A stretch of 64,000 nt of DNA, taken from Sclerodactyla briareus. Taxonomy: Eukaryota; Echinodermata; Holothuroidea; Dendrochirotida; Sclerodactylidae. Every line of letters starts with the position of its first letter. Position 1 is the stretch's first letter. This document shows, piece by piece, positions 59,475 to 64,000 of this stretch. The notes below the pieces were generated by a model. That model was given only the letters and a program-made list of their open reading frames with translations, made no database searches and was not told the DNA's origin. The DNA is taken from the NCBI GenBank assembly GCA_026419785.1, contig JAODTK010005784.1:124001-188000 (forward strand), written 5' to 3'. A program made the position numbers and the translations under genes.

Positions 59475-62400
59475 CTATTTTAAACCTGACGCTGATTTCA
59501 TATTTTTGAATAAGCTCCCTTTTTTGTTATCTAGAGCTGCTTGTACGAGTTTATCATTATTTCCTCTAATACTTTCTTTCATTTCATGGGACTTGGCCAT
59601 TTTCGTTGGTACTAAGTAGAAATTCTCTTCACTTATAGCACCATCACTCAGAGCTTGTGAAATATATTCCCAAAAAGTATTAGTTTTGACTCTGCAAAAT
59701 TCCTAATTTCAATTATGTTTTTTAATTTAAGTTTTTATTGCAAACATTTGTTGCCAACAAAATAACACCACAAGCGATAGCAACACTTCCATAGCAAATC
59801 CAACGGGTGAAGTAATATGCCCACCAATAACTGCAATACCTGGAAAGCGCACGCAACAACTCACCAACCCACTCTGAAATGGGTCTAGTGAGTTATAGTA
59901 TTATAATGTTGTTATACTTTTTATACAGGGAAAGTCTTTTCTCTCTTTCAGTTCTATTAGTTTTTTTATATCATCATTTTCTCTAGTCTGAAATTAACCT
60001 CATTCCTGCGGTAACTTCGGATAAATGTTTTTTTGTAGGCTCCGTCATTTAGCAGTATTTCGTTTTATTTTGTAAATAGTCCGTATTTACTTTTTTAATA
60101 AAATACCAGAATTAATCCCAAAAGGTTGCAATAAACAGTCATACCCTCATTGGTCCTACTACCAAACACAGACCACTACACTATTAACAAACTGTAATAG
60201 TACTATTGAACCATGCATCCGGGTGTCTCTACCATTTTCATAGAAATAGTATGTGTATTATTTGTAGAAGCAATTCGTGTAGCAATCCCATTGGTCCTAT
60301 TAATTGTTTTTTTTCTCCCTATAGCAAACAGAACATTATGATCACATCAACATAACCATAGTCTGTTGATAAAAAATCACCCAGATACAGTTATCCCTGA
60401 TAGTCATTTAACAAGAATTGGTGTTACATCATTTGGTACAATTTCCCATAAGATTTTTTCCATATTCACTATCATACTATTCATAGCTACCCGCTCGAGG
60501 TTGATATTTTGATATCCAATTGCGGTGCTACTTGTATTGGAATGATCTGTTTCTCGGTTTTTACCTTTCCCATATACTGATTTATTTAACATTAGTTTTA
60601 TTTCTAAAGTAATATCAGTGGCAGCCCTTTATTCTTAATATCATTACCATCTGCATCTCTCGGATGCTGATGTCCATTTCATATTTATGCCATTTTCCAA
60701 CGTTTCATTTTTTAGTGGCTCCATTCTGTATGTCTGCTACTTTCCGTAGTATTGAACATTTTAGATGTTTTTCCGTTACATATATCTTGGTGGAAGAAAT
60801 TTGATCACCGTGTAAATAAATAGCTTGATGGGTTGCATGTCCACTTTTCCAATGTGTCGACCACAGACAACCATCTATATTAATGAAAAAAGTCTTGCAA
60901 TAACTTGCAGAGAATTTAATAGGCATATTTCTGGAACTACAGTTTTCAAATTCCCATTGTATTAATTGACCTTACTCGCCACCCAAGAAATAATTCACTG
61001 GTGTCAAATGCCCAGTCGAATCCACAAATTGTACAGGCCAGCGGCAATGGGAAATTCGCTTTCATAACTACCAGCCCTATATTTAATTTTTTCACCTTTA
61101 GAAATCTTTTAACCTATCCAAATATAGCTGATTTCAAAGTCATTTTTATTTCCGGCCCTATTGTCTTATAGTATTGTTTCCCCAGTCAATGACTTTTCAA
61201 ATTCATAAGTATGATTCATTTTACTTAAATATATATGTTTAAAAAACAAAAAATCATTTACTATCATTTCAAAGCAATTATTCAAAAAGATACACAGTTA
61301 GTAGTATTAATTCACCACCTACAATGAGGGCCTTTGGAGCAAAACAGACAGTCGAACTATACATTTTTCGAATACTGACACATTTGGCATCTATCTACCA
61401 GATTAATTCAAAAATTATGTAGTCCCCACACGTTCAATCTGATGAGGTCTATAACGATTGGAAATCACCCGATGGAATTTTGGCAAAATCACTCACTTTG
61501 TAATTTGGTGCACACCTCAGGATGTGGTCAGGCTATGACCACCGCCAACTCAGACAGTAGAATTCGAAGCTTTTCCGATGTTTCAGTCTATCATCTTTGT
61601 CAAAGGCTGCTAAAAGTTGTTCCACACCATTTCAAAATTCATTATGATCATTGAATATAAGATCGACATGTCAGCCTATATAGACATGTCATCAGGTTTC
61701 CAATGTTCACAGAAATCGATTGGAAGCACACGTCAATACCCATAGTAATTGTTTTAGGCACTGCTTATGCTGGGAAGTCAATCATATTGTACTTACGGTA
61801 TTATGACACTAGTAGTTTACAACAATACACATGACGGGTACACAGAGGCAACTGTAAATGGCTTTTGGGTGAAATCAACCTCGTGCAGCTAGAAACACAG
61901 TTTTCCTCACCTTTCTCAAGGAAACAATAGAAGGCGCTTGGATAGGGTTTGTCATACGCACAATCATAAGAAGGTCTCCAGATATTGGCATCAGAGACAC
62001 TCCATTATAGCATGATAACTTTTGTTTATTGTATTTTGGGGGCACAAACTCAAACAAAACAATTTTTTCGACACCCGGCACATCTCTAGATGCTAAACGA
62101 CAGTTTTTGTGCGATATTAGAGGATGGTATAATTCTCCAGTAGATTACAAAGTAGTTTAATCGTTATTCAAAGCTCACTCCAATATGCTCGTAGCAAATT
62201 AGACTTTAGTCGGTCAAAGGTTTACAAGATGCTACAGCTCTAACTTCAGGATTGGTACAGATAGGTTCTATAAGGAAATCAATAGCCCAGAAACAACAAC
62301 AGCACTCGGTACGAATGATTATTGGAATACTTGGGTGTTATTGATGATGACCATACCACAACCACTGTTAGGACTGTAAGTGAGTTTGATGATTGACTAT

Positions 62401-63796
62401 CGATGAACCAATTGCAACTCCAATCTTGATGATACAATAAACAAGTTGAATCAACAACTACAATAGCAACACCAGAATCCACAAATATCCGAACCTGCAA
62501 GTGAACATGAAAATGACAAACTTGCCATCATAGTTGGGGTTACTGGGATTGCAAGTATTTCATTAGCCTTTATGATGTAATTACACTAATGATACTATTT
62601 CAGATGTTATTCAAGTAAATAACTTACCAAAGCACACACCAGTAGCAAAAATGCCCAACATTCGCCAGCCCCCGTCCACAGCACACTCAATGCATTTGAT
62701 AGCAGATAAATACCTCCGATTATGCCTGGCAGTGCATCCAGAGTTTAGAACCTAACTTTCCCAATACATTTGCAATGCTATTTAGAATATCTTTAATCTG
62801 TTGTTTAATACCTACATTCGGGGTTGAACTTGTTTGGGTGTAGGGGTAGGCACAACAACTTTTAACACATGTAGGTGCTTAAAACAATAGTGCTAATAGC
62901 TAATGCTATAGCAGTGATATACGAACCACGGTTATACCTTGTTCTCTAAATAAATTTACCTTTTCGATCGGTCGTTATCTGTTGTAAAATTCGATGAAGT
63001 TATTTTATCGTAATCTGCCCCACGCATGCTCTATCATTTCTACTTGCAGCGTCCCTTACATTCTTCTAGTTCAAAGTCTTTATTCTGCTTTTGATTTCTT
63101 TTTAAGCTTCTTCATTTCCTGTCCTCTGTGCTTGCGCTCGATTATCTTGGTTCTAATAATATAACACGTCTAATCTTCAGTTTTGCCCCAGAGTATGTAA
63201 GTCACCCGAGATTTTGTAGACGCTCATCGAGAGTAGTAGTTCTCCTCATACAAGTCTGTTTGGGTATCAACTGTCACATCCCTTGTGCTAGCCAACACAT
63301 TATCGAATAGTTCTTGCATCTCACCTGGTATTGATCAATTATGCATTAGCAACTTTGGCAGTTCTTCCATTTCAATGTACTCAGTATTCAGAGGCAGATT
63401 TATTGCTAACTTTTGGGTGGATGGTTTTGAGTAGTCAACAAACCCCCAGTTTATTCCGTATAGTATTACCTAAAAATTTATTAATATTAAAAAAAATTGC
63501 TTTTTCTTTACCGAGTTACTGCGTATATCCTTTATCTGTTTTACTAAAAGATCACCACCCTCAAGTTAAAATTTCATAATGTTAACATTTGGGATTAATC
63601 AATGTTTCTTTCATATTGTCATACGAAATCATTTACTTAGTTCTTTTTAACTGCTCATTCAAAGACAAATCCCTCTTCGTCCTAGATTTTTGTGTGATCA
63701 CAAATTAATCATCATTGATCATGTTGTCTCATCGGCAGCATCTTCCAGAGCGTGATTTTCCTCCCTCCCATAATCATCCGATGCAAAGTGATCCAT
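59475..63796 (-). pseudogene. remnant of one large minus-strand gene, probably from a mobile or virus-like element
   Basis: A minus-strand ATG at 63794-63796 opens an acidic N-terminus (MDHFASDDYGREEN) and a TAG at 59475-59477 closes the far end. Between them, protein-like minus-strand stretches follow one another with frame changes every 60-200 bases. Examples: 63190-63330 (EMQELFDNVLASTRDVTVD), 61875-62081 (VEKIVLFEFVPPKYNKQK, VSLMPISGDLLMIVRM), 60705-60926 (FFINIDGCLWSTHWKSG), a proline/threonine-rich linker then amphipathic helix and LPGIIGG with hydrophobic runs at 62600-62880, a glycine-rich hydrophobic run at 59750-59850, and a charged C-terminus (59478-59680). No intron signals are needed. 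An acidic start, single long frame, membrane-type segments and AT-rich composition suggest an element-encoded structural or membrane protein; the family is not identified. Breaks may be decay or sequence error. Confidence 0.5.
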
Positions 63797-64000
63797 TTTT
63801 ATTTAAAAGTAATTGTATTTAAATAAATGAACGCAATAACGGCCACATTGAATCCTTACAGAAAATTACGTAAGCATTGGGGTGAAAGGTATTAGACAAT
63901 TTGTTGCGATCACGAGCACCCCCAGTACATAGATCAAACCAATTCTTAACGGTTAGATTTCCAATTTAGGGGCAATGATTCTAGTCACTCCTTGGGGGCG
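63797..64000. other. AT-rich sequence upstream of the large minus-strand gene remnant
   Basis: The 200 bases upstream of the minus-strand ATG contain TTTAAATAAAAATGG around the start and no other feature. Confidence 0.35.

Overview
The window looks like nuclear DNA of an animal, most likely a marine invertebrate and possibly a deuterostome. There are no long intact open frames, no operons and no bacterial or organellar gene order. What is present instead is GT-AG bounded exon-sized open frames, LINE/SINE/DNA-transposon remnants, (CA)n/(TG)n microsatellites, and minisatellites of 28, 39, 62 and 72 bp. No species can be named from this alone. Copies within each tandem array differ largely by single-base insertions and deletions, and coding-like stretches change frame every 60-200 bases. 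This fits either a sequence with many residual indel errors or strong decay, so apparent frameshifts should not be over-read.

Layout: 1-85 a possible exon running off the left edge; 86-3285 mostly unannotated, with fragments of two dispersed repeat families; 3286-4345 a 39-bp minisatellite; 5060-5320 and 7570-7810 two copies of one SINE-like repeat; 12.4-12.7 kb a fragment of the ~310-bp repeat family. From 13.6 to 18.8 kb lies the best host-gene candidate, on the minus strand: four exons with good splice signals and matching phases. Its introns hold a fold-back hairpin and minisatellites of 28, 62 and ~38 bp. 19.7-23.4 kb is bounded by hAT-like inverted ends and contains a LINE C-terminal remnant. 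24-30.8 kb is low-information DNA with a TG microsatellite and a 20-bp minisatellite. 30.8-32.15, 38.48-39.38 and 40.77-44.47 kb are three members of one dispersed family with similar inverted ends and tandemly reiterated interiors. 34.69-36.41 kb is a 72-bp minisatellite. 36.9-38.0 and 56.74-58.40 kb are arrays of the ~310-bp unit. 44.97-46.13 kb is a minus-strand coding-like patch. 48.17-48.44 kb is an A/C-only tract. 52.45-54.07 kb is flanked by a 17-bp inverted repeat and holds small minus-strand open frames. 55.5-55.9 kb has two phase-matched plus-strand exons. 59.475-63.796 kb is an AT-rich, frame-broken remnant of one large minus-strand gene with an acidic N-terminus and a hydrophobic C-terminus.

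No protein here could be assigned a definite function except the LINE tail. The window is mainly an example of introns and intergenic DNA built from transposon-linked tandem repeats. The two features most worth following up are the large minus-strand gene at the right end and the inverted-end repeat family with reiterated interiors.
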